DNA of 64,000 nucleotides from Pantoea dispersa (GTDB lineage Bacteria > Pseudomonadota > Gammaproteobacteria > Enterobacterales > Enterobacteriaceae). Positions 27,758 to 35,754 of the stretch are shown piece by piece. Location: positions 310,001 through 374,000 of the forward strand of contig NZ_SCKT01000001.1 of assembly GCF_014155765.1 (NCBI RefSeq), written 5' to 3'. The position numbers were made by a program, and so were the translations under genes. A model generated the notes under the pieces. It was not told the origin of the DNA, did not search any database, and worked only from the letters and a program-made list of their open reading frames with translations. Each line of letters starts with the position of its first letter. Position 1 is the stretch's first letter.

Positions 27758-28690
27758 ATGGACAAAAATCATCTCTTTAATCAGCGCATTCGTCTGCGCC
27801 ATTTACACACCTTTGTGGCAGTCGCGCAACAGGGCACGCTGGGCCGCGCGGCGGAAACCCTCAATCTGAGTCAGCCGGCGCTGTCTAAAACGCTGAATGA
27901 GCTGGAGGAACTGGCGGGCGCCCGTCTGTTTGAGCGCGGTCGCCTCGGTGCTCAGCTGACGACACTGGGAGAACAGTTCCTGACCCACGCGGTGAAAGTA
28001 CTGGATGCGCTTAACCACGCCGGACAAAGTTTCAACTCGCCGGTTTCCGGACGCCCGATCGTGATCCGCCTTGGCGCCCTCACCACCGCCGCCATGGGGA
28101 TGCTGCCGCAGATCCTGGATCGCTTCCACGAACAGCAGCCGAACACCACGGTACAGGTGGCCACGCTGCACAATAATGTGCTGCTGGCTGGCCTGCGCGC
28201 CGGGGAGTTTGATATTGGCATTGGCCGTATGGCGGACAGCGAAATGATGACCGGCCTGACCTACGAATTGCTGTTTCTCGAATCGCTCAAGCTGGTGGTG
28301 CGACCGGAGCATCCGCTCTTAAGTGACAACGTCACACTTTCCCGCGCCATGCAGTGGCCAGTGGTGATTTCGCCTGAAGGCACCGCGCCGCGGCGTATTG
28401 CCCAGCACATGCTGGATGAACAAGGCTGCTCGCTGCCGGGCAACTGTGTCGAAACCTCTTCCACCTCGCTGGCCCGCCAGCTGGCGCTGCGTTATGACTA
28501 TGTGTGGTTTGTGCCATCCGGCGCGGTGAAGGAAGATTTAAGTCACAATGCGCTCAGCGCGCTGCCCATCGCATCGCCCGGCCCCGGGAAGGTGACCCAG
28601 CCGCCATGCCCCATCTGCAGCACCGCGCCCACCACAATAATGCCGGAGATGGCGTTGGTGACGGACATTAACGGCGTATGCAGCGCGTGA
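27758..28690 (+). CDS. PcaQ-like LysR regulator with replaced C-terminus
   Basis: A LysR regulator, 310 aa as read. Residues 1-277 are a normal PcaQ/GbpR-type protein: [28 protein letters not shown] and [21 protein letters not shown] (DNA binding), then an effector domain ending [17 protein letters not shown]. The family continues with E-P-V-G-[LI] and about 30 residues; here the last 33 residues (from KVTQPP) are simply the antisense of pntA codons. The natural 3' end has therefore been cut off at about 28,588. It would regulate the divergent aromatic transporter. The truncated effector domain may still fold, but activity is doubtful. Confidence 0.8.
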   Translation: MDKNHLFNQRIRLRHLHTFVAVAQQGTLGRAAETLNLSQPALSKTLNELEELAGARLFERGRLGAQLTTLGEQFLTHAVKVLDALNHAGQSFNSPVSGRPIVIRLGALTTAAMGMLPQILDRFHEQQPNTTVQVATLHNNVLLAGLRAGEFDIGIGRMADSEMMTGLTYELLFLESLKLVVRPEHPLLSDNVTLSRAMQWPVVISPEGTAPRRIAQHMLDEQGCSLPGNCVETSSTSLARQLALRYDYVWFVPSGAVKEDLSHNALSALPIASPGPGKVTQPPCPICSTAPTTIMPEMALVTDINGVCSA

Positions 28691-30027
28691 CTGACGTTCC
28701 ACACCACGTAATACCCGACGACGCAGGCAAGCGCGAACACGGTAAAGTGCGACAGGAATTCCGCTGGCGCGACGTTGGCCAGGCAGCCGAACAGCACCAC
28801 GGCCAGCGCCAGCAGCAGATACTTGCGCCACGGCGTAGCGGGCTTCTCTGCCGCTTTTACCTGCGGCTGTGCGGCAGGTTTTGCGGCCTGTGGCGCAGCA
28901 GAGACCTGAATCGGTGGCGCAGGCCAGGTCACTTCTCCGTCACGAATTACCGTGACGCCGCGCACCACGACATCGTCAAAATCAACCACGATCTCGCCGT
29001 TTTTCTCTTTACACAGCAGCTTCAGCAGGTTCACAAGATTGGTGCCGTACAGCTGCGAGGACTGCGTTGGCAGCCGGCTCGGCAGATCGGTGTAGCCGAT
29101 GATTTTGACGCCGTTGTCGCTCAGCGTGACGCGGTCGGCGACGGTCAGATCGCAGTTACCGCCGGTGGCTGCCGCGAGATCAACAATCACGCTGCCCGGC
29201 TTCATGCTGGCCACCATCTCTGCGGTGATCAGCTTCGGTGCCGGTTTGCCCGGGATCAGCGCGGTGGTGACGATAATGTCCACTTCCTGCGCCTGCGCCG
29301 CGAACAGCGCCATTTCCGCCTTGATAAAGGCCTCGGACATCACTTTGGCGTAACCGTCGCCGCTGCCCGCTTCCTCTTGAAAGTCGAGTTCAAGGAACTC
29401 GGCGCCCATACTCTGCACCTGCTCCTTCACTTCCGGACGGGTATCGAAGGCGCGCACGATGGCACCGAGGCTGCCCGCCGCGCCAATCGCCGCCAGACCG
29501 GCCACGCCAGCCCCGATGACCATCACTTTTGCCGGTGGCACTTTACCGGCGGCGGTAATTTGCCCGGTAAAGAAGCGGCCAAACTCATGGGCTGCTTCGA
29601 CAATGGCACGGTAACCGGCGATGTTCGCCATCGAGCTGAGCGCATCCAGCGACTGCGCGCGCGAAATACGCGGTACGGAATCCATCGCCATTACGGTGAT
29701 GTTGCGTGCGGCTAATTTCTCCAGCAGCGCCGGGTTCTGCGCTGGCCAGATAAAGCTCACCAGCGTGCTGCCCGCGCGCATCAGGACGATCTCGCTGTCG
29801 TCTGGCGCGTTCACCTTCAGCACGATGTCGGACTGCCAGACATCCTGCGGATGACTGATGCTGGCACCGGCGGCGATAAAACTGTCATCATCAAAGCTGG
29901 CGCGCAACCCGGCACCCTGCTCAACGGTGACGCTGAATCCCAGCTTAATGAGCTGCTCAACGGTCTTTGGCGTCGCTGCGACGCGGGACTCATTGGCTAA
30001 CCGCTCTTTGGGTATCCCAATTAACAT
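28543..30027 (-). CDS. pntA: NAD(P) transhydrogenase alpha subunit PntA, 3'-truncated
   Basis: PntA binds NAD(H) and supplies four membrane helices of the proton-pumping transhydrogenase. The 494-aa reading is normal up to GHGGWVTF: N-terminal [46 protein letters not shown] (NAD site), [16 protein letters not shown], and helices from [13 protein letters not shown] through [33 protein letters not shown]. coli continues with about 30 residues (LSFIAVLIASINIFGGFTV...); here 14 residues from antisense LysR sequence follow and then a stop. The last membrane helix is lost and pntB, which should follow directly, is absent. Probably non-functional if the junction is real. Confidence 0.85.
   Translation of the reverse strand: MLIGIPKERLANESRVAATPKTVEQLIKLGFSVTVEQGAGLRASFDDDSFIAAGASISHPQDVWQSDIVLKVNAPDDSEIVLMRAGSTLVSFIWPAQNPALLEKLAARNITVMAMDSVPRISRAQSLDALSSMANIAGYRAIVEAAHEFGRFFTGQITAAGKVPPAKVMVIGAGVAGLAAIGAAGSLGAIVRAFDTRPEVKEQVQSMGAEFLELDFQEEAGSGDGYAKVMSEAFIKAEMALFAAQAQEVDIIVTTALIPGKPAPKLITAEMVASMKPGSVIVDLAAATGGNCDLTVADRVTLSDNGVKIIGYTDLPSRLPTQSSQLYGTNLVNLLKLLCKEKNGEIVVDFDDVVVRGVTVIRDGEVTWPAPPIQVSAAPQAAKPAAQPQVKAAEKPATPWRKYLLLALAVVLFGCLANVAPAEFLSHFTVFALACVVGYYVVWNVSHALHTPLMSVTNAISGIIVVGAVLQMGHGGWVTFPGPGDAMGSALSAL
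28583..28592. other. Rearrangement junction between lysR 3' end and pntA 3' end
   Basis: Left of about 28,588 the plus strand codes for the LysR protein; right of it the minus strand codes for PntA (the TTC Phe codon of GGWVTF is 28588-28590). Both families continue beyond this point elsewhere. Two convergent genes broken at the same base define a deletion, inversion or assembly joint. Confidence 0.8.
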
Positions 30028-30078
30028 ACTGTTTCCTTTCCATGATTAAAGGATGAGGTTCTGTAAGGGGCACATGCT

Positions 30079-30107
30079 TAAAAGCCGAAACGCTGTTTCA
30101 GCTTTTT
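30079..30107. terminator. Bidirectional terminator-like hairpin in the pntA leader
   Basis: Arms 30083-30091 and 30095-30103 form nine pairs (one G-U) around GCT. T-runs follow on both strands (TTTTT at 30103-30107; TTTT on the minus strand at 30083-30080). It lies about 55 bp before the pntA start, so it could act as an attenuator or insulate pntA from upstream transcription. Confidence 0.5.
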
Positions 30108-30565
30108 ATGAGCGAAATGCACTATGTAACAAAGTCTTTATAACCTACTGAAAATGCCCAGGACGATCTAGCGCCATAACGCACACTTATGACATTCCCA
30201 CAGATATTCAGATGCCAGCGATGAATACCGCGGGATGCGACCAGGTTTGCGGCATTATGGAAAATAATCTGCTGTGCCTAATCGTGTCATGACGAATTAA
30301 CTGTTTTTAAAAACCTATATTTAACAATGCGTTAACTATTATGGTACTAAGCGATACCGGTTAAAGCGGTAAGCTGACCAAAAAAAAGCCATAACAGCGA
30401 AAGATGACAGGCCGATGAATAAAATGCTGGGATTGTCAATGTTATGCGCATAAATTGGCTGAGACAGGCCGATTATTACATGCAATAATCAGCGGCTAAT
30501 CTGTTATACATCAAGAGTCCAGCACGTTTTCGTACTCAATTTGCGTAAGGCGAAGGATCATTTTT
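30108..30565. promoter_or_regulatory. Divergent pntA-ydgH intergenic region
   Basis: These 458 bases are AT-richer than the surroundings and hold no credible gene. A 20-base palindrome-like site at 30471-30490 (GATTATT-N6-AATAATC) and a TATACA-type -10 at 30505-30510 sit before ydgH. The pntA promoter is presumably in 30110-30350 but I could not fix it. Confidence 0.45.
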
Positions 30566-31522
30566 ATGAAGCTGAAGAACACCATTCTGGCGTCAACCCT
30601 GTTATCACTGCTGGCAGCCAATGCGTTTGCTGCCAAAGAGTTAACGCCAGAACAAGCGGCCGCGTTAAAACCATTCGAACGCATCAATATTAGCGGCCGT
30701 TTTAATGCAATTGGCGATGCAACAGACGCCGTGTCTAAAGCCGCCGACGCCAAAGGCGCGGACTCTTTCTACGTGCAGGGCATCAACGACAGCAACGGTA
30801 ACGGTGGCAACTGGCGCGTTACCGCCGATCTGTACAAAGCCAATGCAGCGAAAGTGGAACAAAGCACGCAATACCGGATGTTCAACGGCGTGAAAGAGCT
30901 GCCTAAGGCGGAAGCATATCGCCTTGAGCCGTTTGACACCGTCTCCGTCAGCGGCTTCTTCTCCAGCCAGCCGGACGTGAACGAAGCCATCGCCAAAGCG
31001 GCGAAAAACAAAGGTGCGGCCTCCTTCTTTATTGTGCGTCAGGTGGATGCTAACAACGGTGGCAACCAGTACGTGACCGCCTACGTGTATAAAGCCGATG
31101 CCAAAGCGCGCGTGGTGCAGGATACGTCTGACTCGATTCCGGCTGATTCTGAAGCCGGCAAAGCAGCCCTGGCTGCGGGCGGCGCAGCGGCGAAGAAAGT
31201 GGCAATCCCTGGCGTTGCTTCCTCGGATACGCCGAGCACCAGCGTGGGTCGTTTCTTTGAAACCCAAAGCTCTACCGGTCAGCGTTATACTGTGACGCAG
31301 CCGGATGGCCGCAGCGTGCAGGAAGTCAATGCGATCACGGCCGCACAGATGCAGCCGTTTGACACCATCTCCTTCTCCGATCACTTCGGCACGCCAACCG
31401 AGATCTCAGAAGCCGTGGGCAAACGCGCCATCGCCAAAGGCGCGAAGTATTATCACATTACGCGCCAGTGGCAGAACCAGAGCGGCGGCAACCTGACCGT
31501 CACTGCTGACCTGTTTAAATAA
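30566..31522 (+). CDS. ydgH: YdgH/BhsA/McbA-like periplasmic protein YdgH
   Basis: A 318-aa exported protein. A signal peptide (MKLKNTILASTLLSLLAANAFA, cut before AKE) precedes three copies of the YdgH/BhsA/McbA domain: LKPFERINISGRFNAIGDATDAVSKAAD, LEPFDTVSVSGFFSSQPDVNEAIAKAA and MQPFDTISFSDHFGTPTEISEAVGKRA, each closing with a GGN-x-x-VTA strand (GGNWRVTA, GGNQYVTA, GGNLTVTA). Single-domain relatives are stress-induced; the role of YdgH is not established. It is followed by a hairpin at 31530-31553. Confidence 0.93.
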   Translation: MKLKNTILASTLLSLLAANAFAAKELTPEQAAALKPFERINISGRFNAIGDATDAVSKAADAKGADSFYVQGINDSNGNGGNWRVTADLYKANAAKVEQSTQYRMFNGVKELPKAEAYRLEPFDTVSVSGFFSSQPDVNEAIAKAAKNKGAASFFIVRQVDANNGGNQYVTAYVYKADAKARVVQDTSDSIPADSEAGKAALAAGGAAAKKVAIPGVASSDTPSTSVGRFFETQSSTGQRYTVTQPDGRSVQEVNAITAAQMQPFDTISFSDHFGTPTEISEAVGKRAIAKGAKYYHITRQWQNQSGGNLTVTADLFK

Positions 31523-31529
31523 TCCCCGC

Positions 31530-31553
31530 GCAGGGCGGCGCCCGTCGCCCTGC
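31530..31553 (+). terminator. Hairpin after ydgH
   Basis: Eight-base complementary arms (31530-31537, 31546-31553) lie 8 bp after the ydgH stop, followed by only CGTTT. This is a weak intrinsic terminator candidate. Confidence 0.5.
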
Positions 31554-31728
31554 CGTTTGCATAATCCGTGTGCAAATCTGCATAGTCTTGCATTGCCTTC
31601 ACCGTTCGCTCTCCGTAAAATCTGCCGCCTGTTTTCAGGGTATTCCGTTTTAAACGGGACTGATTGCCACGTTACACTCTGGCTGAACAACTACTACCCA
31701 GCACACTCTGCTGCTCAGGAATGGCGTT

Positions 31729-33120
31729 TTGGATAAAAAATTAGGTCTTAGCGCGCTCACTACGCTGGTGCTCAGCTCGATGCTCGGCGCGGGCGTCTTT
31801 AGCCTGCCACAAAATATGGCGGCGGTTGCCGGTCCGGCGGCGCTGCTGATCGGCTGGCTGATCACCGGTGTCGGTATCCTCTTTCTGTCGCTGGCCATGT
31901 TGCTGCTGACGCGCCTGCGGCCGGAACTGGATGGCGGCATCTTCACCTACGCGCGCGCCGGCTTCGGCGAGCTGACCGGCTTCTGCTCGGCATGGGGCTA
32001 CTGGCTGTGCGCGGTGATTGCCAACGTCTCGTATCTGGTAATTGTGTTTTCAGCGCTGAGCTTCTTTACCGATACGCCGGATCGCATCGTGTTTGGCGAT
32101 GGCAACACCTGGCAGGCGATGCTTGGCGCTTCCGTGCTGCTGTGGCTGGTGCACTGGCTGGTGCTGCGCGGTGTACAGACCGCGGCCAGCATCAACCTGC
32201 TGGCGACGCTGGGCAAACTGGTGCCGCTGCTGCTGTTCGTGGTGCTGGCGCTGCTGGCGTTTAATTACGATCGCTTCCGTTTTGACTTTGACGGCGCAGC
32301 GCTCGGCCAGCCGCTGTGGCAGCAGGTTAAACAGACCATGCTGATCACCCTGTGGGTATTTATTGGCGTGGAAGGCGCAGTGGTGGTCTCTGCCCGCGCG
32401 CGCCACAAGAAAGATGTTGGGCGCGCCACGCTGCTGGCGGTGCTGGCCGCGCTGCTGGTCTACCTGCTGGTGACGTTGCTGTCGCTTGGCGTGGTGCCGC
32501 GTGCGGAACTGGCGCAGATGCGCAATCCGTCGATGGCCGGTCTGATGGAACGGCTGCTCGGTCACTGGGGCGATGCGGTGATTGCGGTTGGCCTGATTAT
32601 CTCGGTGTGCGGGGCCTATCTCAGCTGGACCATTATGGCGGCGGAAGTCCCGTTCCTCGCCGCGCAGCAGGGTGCGTTTCCGCGCAGCATTGCCCGGCAG
32701 AACCGCCATAACGCGCCGGCGGCGTCACTGTGGCTGACTAACGGCAGCGTGCAGGTGTGCCTGATTCTGATCGCGGTTACCGGCGCGGATTACAACACGC
32801 TGCTGACTATCGCCTCAGAAATGATCCTCGTGCCCTATTTGCTGGTCGGTCTGTATCTGGTCAAAGTGGTACGTGGTCAGCACAAACCGCTGGCCCTGCT
32901 GACCGGTCTCGGTGCCAGCGCCTATGGACTGTGGCTGCTCTACGCCTCGGGGCCGCTGCATCTGCTGTTGTCAGTGGTGCTTTACGCGCCGGGTCTGCTG
33001 CTGTTCCTGTATGCACGACGCGGTGGCCGCGGCGATCAACCGCTGTTTGCGCTGGAGCGCATCGCCATCGTGCTGTTAATTGCCGCCTCACTGCCCGCGC
33101 TGTGGCAGCTGACGCGCTAA
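31729..33120 (+). CDS. ydgI: APC-family amino-acid antiporter YdgI (arginine:ornithine ArcD-like)
   Basis: A 463-aa inner-membrane basic amino-acid/polyamine antiporter. Twelve helices begin with LSALTTLVLSSMLGAGVFSLPQNMA; RPELDGGIFTYARAGFGELTGFCSAWGYW, MLITLWVFIGVEGAVVVSARARHKKDVG and GAYLSWTIMAAEVPFLAAQQGAFP match E. coli YdgI. The start is TTG 31729 with AGGA at 31717-31720; the protein aligns from that codon (M-x-KKLGLSALT). Its stop abuts the stop of the next, convergent gene with no gap. No arginine deiminase genes are nearby. Confidence 0.9.
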   Translation: MDKKLGLSALTTLVLSSMLGAGVFSLPQNMAAVAGPAALLIGWLITGVGILFLSLAMLLLTRLRPELDGGIFTYARAGFGELTGFCSAWGYWLCAVIANVSYLVIVFSALSFFTDTPDRIVFGDGNTWQAMLGASVLLWLVHWLVLRGVQTAASINLLATLGKLVPLLLFVVLALLAFNYDRFRFDFDGAALGQPLWQQVKQTMLITLWVFIGVEGAVVVSARARHKKDVGRATLLAVLAALLVYLLVTLLSLGVVPRAELAQMRNPSMAGLMERLLGHWGDAVIAVGLIISVCGAYLSWTIMAAEVPFLAAQQGAFPRSIARQNRHNAPAASLWLTNGSVQVCLILIAVTGADYNTLLTIASEMILVPYLLVGLYLVKVVRGQHKPLALLTGLGASAYGLWLLYASGPLHLLLSVVLYAPGLLLFLYARRGGRGDQPLFALERIAIVLLIAASLPALWQLTR

Positions 33121-33534
33121 TCAGTGTGGTTGTAAAGGAATGGAAACGCACAGCAGATCATTCTGCTGTGTCAGATTGAGTGGCTTGCGGTATTCCAGAT
33201 GGATGGCGTCAAGCTGCTCAGCGGACAGCGGATAAGGCAGCTGAATATCGAAGCGGCTAATGTGCTGCTGTTCGGCCAGAGTGATCAGTCGGGCGATGTT
33301 AATTTCGTCGCTGACCTGGGTTGAAATGATTTGTAATGCTAATTCTTTCAGATGGTCGTCGCTGGCCTGTAAACTGTGCCCGGACTTGCGCGTCACCATG
33401 CCAAAAATTGGCATCACGCCGTAAATGGCATCGACAAAGCTCCAGCGTTTTTTGCAGGAAGCGGAAAGGAAGTCACTGTAGTTGAAGCAGATGCGGTCAC
33501 TGTATCCGGCTGAAGCCAGCTCTTTATCAGACAC
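33121..33534 (-). CDS. Hypothetical protein, 137 aa
   Basis: I do not recognise the family. The frame extends further upstream, but GTG 33534 is preceded by a near-perfect AGGAGG at eight bases, so the 137-aa form is preferred. The sequence has an aromatic N-terminal half (SDRICFNYSDFLSASCKKRWSF, DAIYGVMPIFGMV) and a C-terminal half with ISRFDIQLPYPLSAEQLDAI, no signal peptide and no clear membrane helix. It lies between ydgI and rstA, divergent from rstA by 175 bp, so it may share control with the two-component genes. Confidence 0.65.
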   Translation of the reverse strand: MSDKELASAGYSDRICFNYSDFLSASCKKRWSFVDAIYGVMPIFGMVTRKSGHSLQASDDHLKELALQIISTQVSDEINIARLITLAEQQHISRFDIQLPYPLSAEQLDAIHLEYRKPLNLTQQNDLLCVSIPLQPH

Positions 33535-33709
33535 CCTCGCACTCCTCCTGTTTTCAGTACGATTCCGAACCTTGCGCCAGAACGCGCCGGTAATAATGGC
33601 ACATTTCACGGTGTACATACCAGTAAGACAAGGATAATTCGTGCGGTAGCGTAGAGCTCAGGACCAGGAAAAGCTATGCTGCTGACATTCTCAGCCATGA
33701 CAGAGCATT

Positions 33710-34432
33710 ATGAACAAAATTGTCTATGTGGAAGATGAGCCGGAAGTCGGCGAACTGATTGCGGCTTATCTTGGCCGCCACGATATTGAGGTGCTGGTTG
33801 AGACGCGCGGCGATCGCGCGGAAGCGACCATTCTCGCCGCCGATCCGGATCTGGTATTACTGGATATCATGCTGCCGGGCAAAGATGGCATGACGCTGTG
33901 CCGCGATTTGCGTGCGCACTGGCAGGGACCGATTGTGCTGCTGACCTCGCTCGACAGCGACATGAACCACATTCTGGCGCTGGAGATGGGCGCCAATGAC
34001 TATATTCTGAAAACCACGCCGCCGGCGGTGCTGCTGGCGCGTCTGCGGCTGCATCTGCGCCAGGCGCACGTGGCCAAACCGGAAGCCGCACCCGCCGTGC
34101 AGAGCTCGCAAAAGGTGCTGCGGTTTGGTTCGCTCACCATTGATGCGCTCAACCGCCAGGTGATCCTGTTCGACGAACCCATAACCCTTTCGACCGCCGA
34201 TTTTGATCTGCTGTGGGAGCTGGCGAGCCACGCCGGAGAAATTCTCGACCGTGACGCGCTGCTGAAAACCCTGCGCGGCGTGAGCTATGACGGCATGGAT
34301 CGCAGCATCGACGTCGCCATTTCACGCCTGCGCAAGAAACTGTACGACAGCGCCACCGAGCCGTTCCGCATCAAAACCATCCGTAACAAAGGCTATCTGT
34401 TCGCGCCGCAGGCCTGGGATACCCGCTCCTGA
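33710..34432 (+). CDS. rstA: Two-component response regulator RstA
   Basis: OmpR-type regulator, 240 aa. The receiver domain has the acidic pocket (VYVEDEPEVG), phospho-acceptor Asp in VLLDIMLPGKDG, switch Thr in VLLTSLDSD and Lys in YILKTTPP; the C-terminal winged helix carries LSTADFDLLWELASHAGEILDRD and RSIDVAISRLRKKLYD. RstA responds to the PhoQP-linked RstB kinase; known E. coli targets include asr, which here lies 3 kb downstream with an RstA box. The stop overlaps the rstB start (TGATG). Confidence 0.95.
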   Translation: MNKIVYVEDEPEVGELIAAYLGRHDIEVLVETRGDRAEATILAADPDLVLLDIMLPGKDGMTLCRDLRAHWQGPIVLLTSLDSDMNHILALEMGANDYILKTTPPAVLLARLRLHLRQAHVAKPEAAPAVQSSQKVLRFGSLTIDALNRQVILFDEPITLSTADFDLLWELASHAGEILDRDALLKTLRGVSYDGMDRSIDVAISRLRKKLYDSATEPFRIKTIRNKGYLFAPQAWDTRS

Positions 34433-35742
34433 TGAGAAAGCTCTTCATTCAGTTCTATCTGCTGCTGTTCGTCTGCTTCCTGGTGATGACGCTGCTGGTG
34501 GGTCTGGTGTACAAATTCACCGCCGAGCGCGCCGGACGCCAGTCGATGAACGACCTGATGGCCAGCTCGCTGTTTCTGATGCGCAGCGAACTGCGTGAGA
34601 TCCCGCCGCGCGACTGGAATAAAACCATCCGCAACCTCGATCTCGATTTATCCTTTGAGCTGCACATCGAACCGATGAGCAAGTATCAGCTGGACGAAGC
34701 CGACATGAAGCGGCTGCGCGCCGGTGAAATCGTCGCCCTCGACGATCAGTACACCTTCCTGCAGCACATCCCGCGCAGCCACTATGTGCTGTCGGTCGGA
34801 CCGATTCCTTACCTGTTTTATCTGCACCAGATGCGCATCCTTGATATCGCCCTGCTGGCGTTTATTGGTATGTCGCTGGCGCTGCCGGTGTTCATCTGGC
34901 TGCGCCCGCACTGGCAGGAGATGCAGCGGCTGGAGAAAGCGGCTCAGCGCTTTGGTCGCGGCGAGCTTGACGTGCGCACCCATTTTGAAAATACCTCCAG
35001 CCTGCACAGCCTTGGCGTGGCGTTCAACCAGATGGCGGACAACATCAATACGCTGGTGGCGAGTAAAAAACAGCTGATTGACGGTATCGCGCACGAACTG
35101 CGCACGCCGCTGGTCCGGCTGCGTTACCGGCTGGAGATGAGTGAAAACCTCAGCGCGGCAGAATCCGCAGCGCTGAACCGTGACGTCGGCCAGCTGGAGA
35201 GCCTGATTGAGGAGCTGCTGACCTATGCGCGCCTCGACCGGCCGCGCGTTGACCTCAATCTGCAATCTTTCGATCTGGCCCAGTGGCTGCGCGTGCACAT
35301 CGCTGACGTGCAGACCATGAATCCGCAGACGCACATTACGCTGGATATTCCGCAGCTGGAAAACATTGGCGCGGCAGATACGCGCCTGATGGAGCGGGTG
35401 CTGGATAACCTCGTTAATAACGCCCTGCGCTATGCGCAGCAGCGGCTGCGCGTCAGCCTGTGGTTTGACGACGCCATCGGCAATCTGCAGGTTGAAGATG
35501 ATGGTCCGGGCATTCCGCCGGATGAACGCCAGCGGGTATTCGAGCCTTTCGTACGGCTCGATCCCAGCCGCGATCGCGCCACCGGCGGCTGCGGACTCGG
35601 TCTGGCGATTGTGCACTCGATAGCCCAGGCGCTGCAGGGCCAGGTCTCGATTGAGAGCAGTCCGCTGGGCGGCGCCTGCGTGCGCTTCTGCTGGCCGGTT
35701 GATCTCCCCCTGCGCGACGTGACGTCGCGCTTACCTTCATAA
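34432..35742 (+). CDS. rstB: Sensor histidine kinase RstB
   Basis: A 436-aa inner-membrane sensor kinase: an N-terminal helix (IQFYLLLFVCFLVMTLLVGLVYKF), a periplasmic domain of about 110 aa, a second helix (ILDIALLAFIGMSLALPVFIWL), HAMP, the phosphorylated His in IDGIAHELRTPLVRLR, and ATPase boxes NLVNNALRYA, EDDGPGIPPDER and GGCGLGLAIVHS. It starts one base inside the rstA stop. The M32 carboxypeptidase gene follows after 12 nt, which would place it on the same transcript. Confidence 0.95.
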   Translation: MRKLFIQFYLLLFVCFLVMTLLVGLVYKFTAERAGRQSMNDLMASSLFLMRSELREIPPRDWNKTIRNLDLDLSFELHIEPMSKYQLDEADMKRLRAGEIVALDDQYTFLQHIPRSHYVLSVGPIPYLFYLHQMRILDIALLAFIGMSLALPVFIWLRPHWQEMQRLEKAAQRFGRGELDVRTHFENTSSLHSLGVAFNQMADNINTLVASKKQLIDGIAHELRTPLVRLRYRLEMSENLSAAESAALNRDVGQLESLIEELLTYARLDRPRVDLNLQSFDLAQWLRVHIADVQTMNPQTHITLDIPQLENIGAADTRLMERVLDNLVNNALRYAQQRLRVSLWFDDAIGNLQVEDDGPGIPPDERQRVFEPFVRLDPSRDRATGGCGLGLAIVHSIAQALQGQVSIESSPLGGACVRFCWPVDLPLRDVTSRLPS

Positions 35743-35754
35743 GGAGCTTGTTAC

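Noticed and set aside
28589-28690. C-terminal tail of the LysR frame as a new domain
   Set aside because: The residues after the junction are exactly antisense to PntA codons, so the tail is a by-product of the rearrangement, not an evolved domain.
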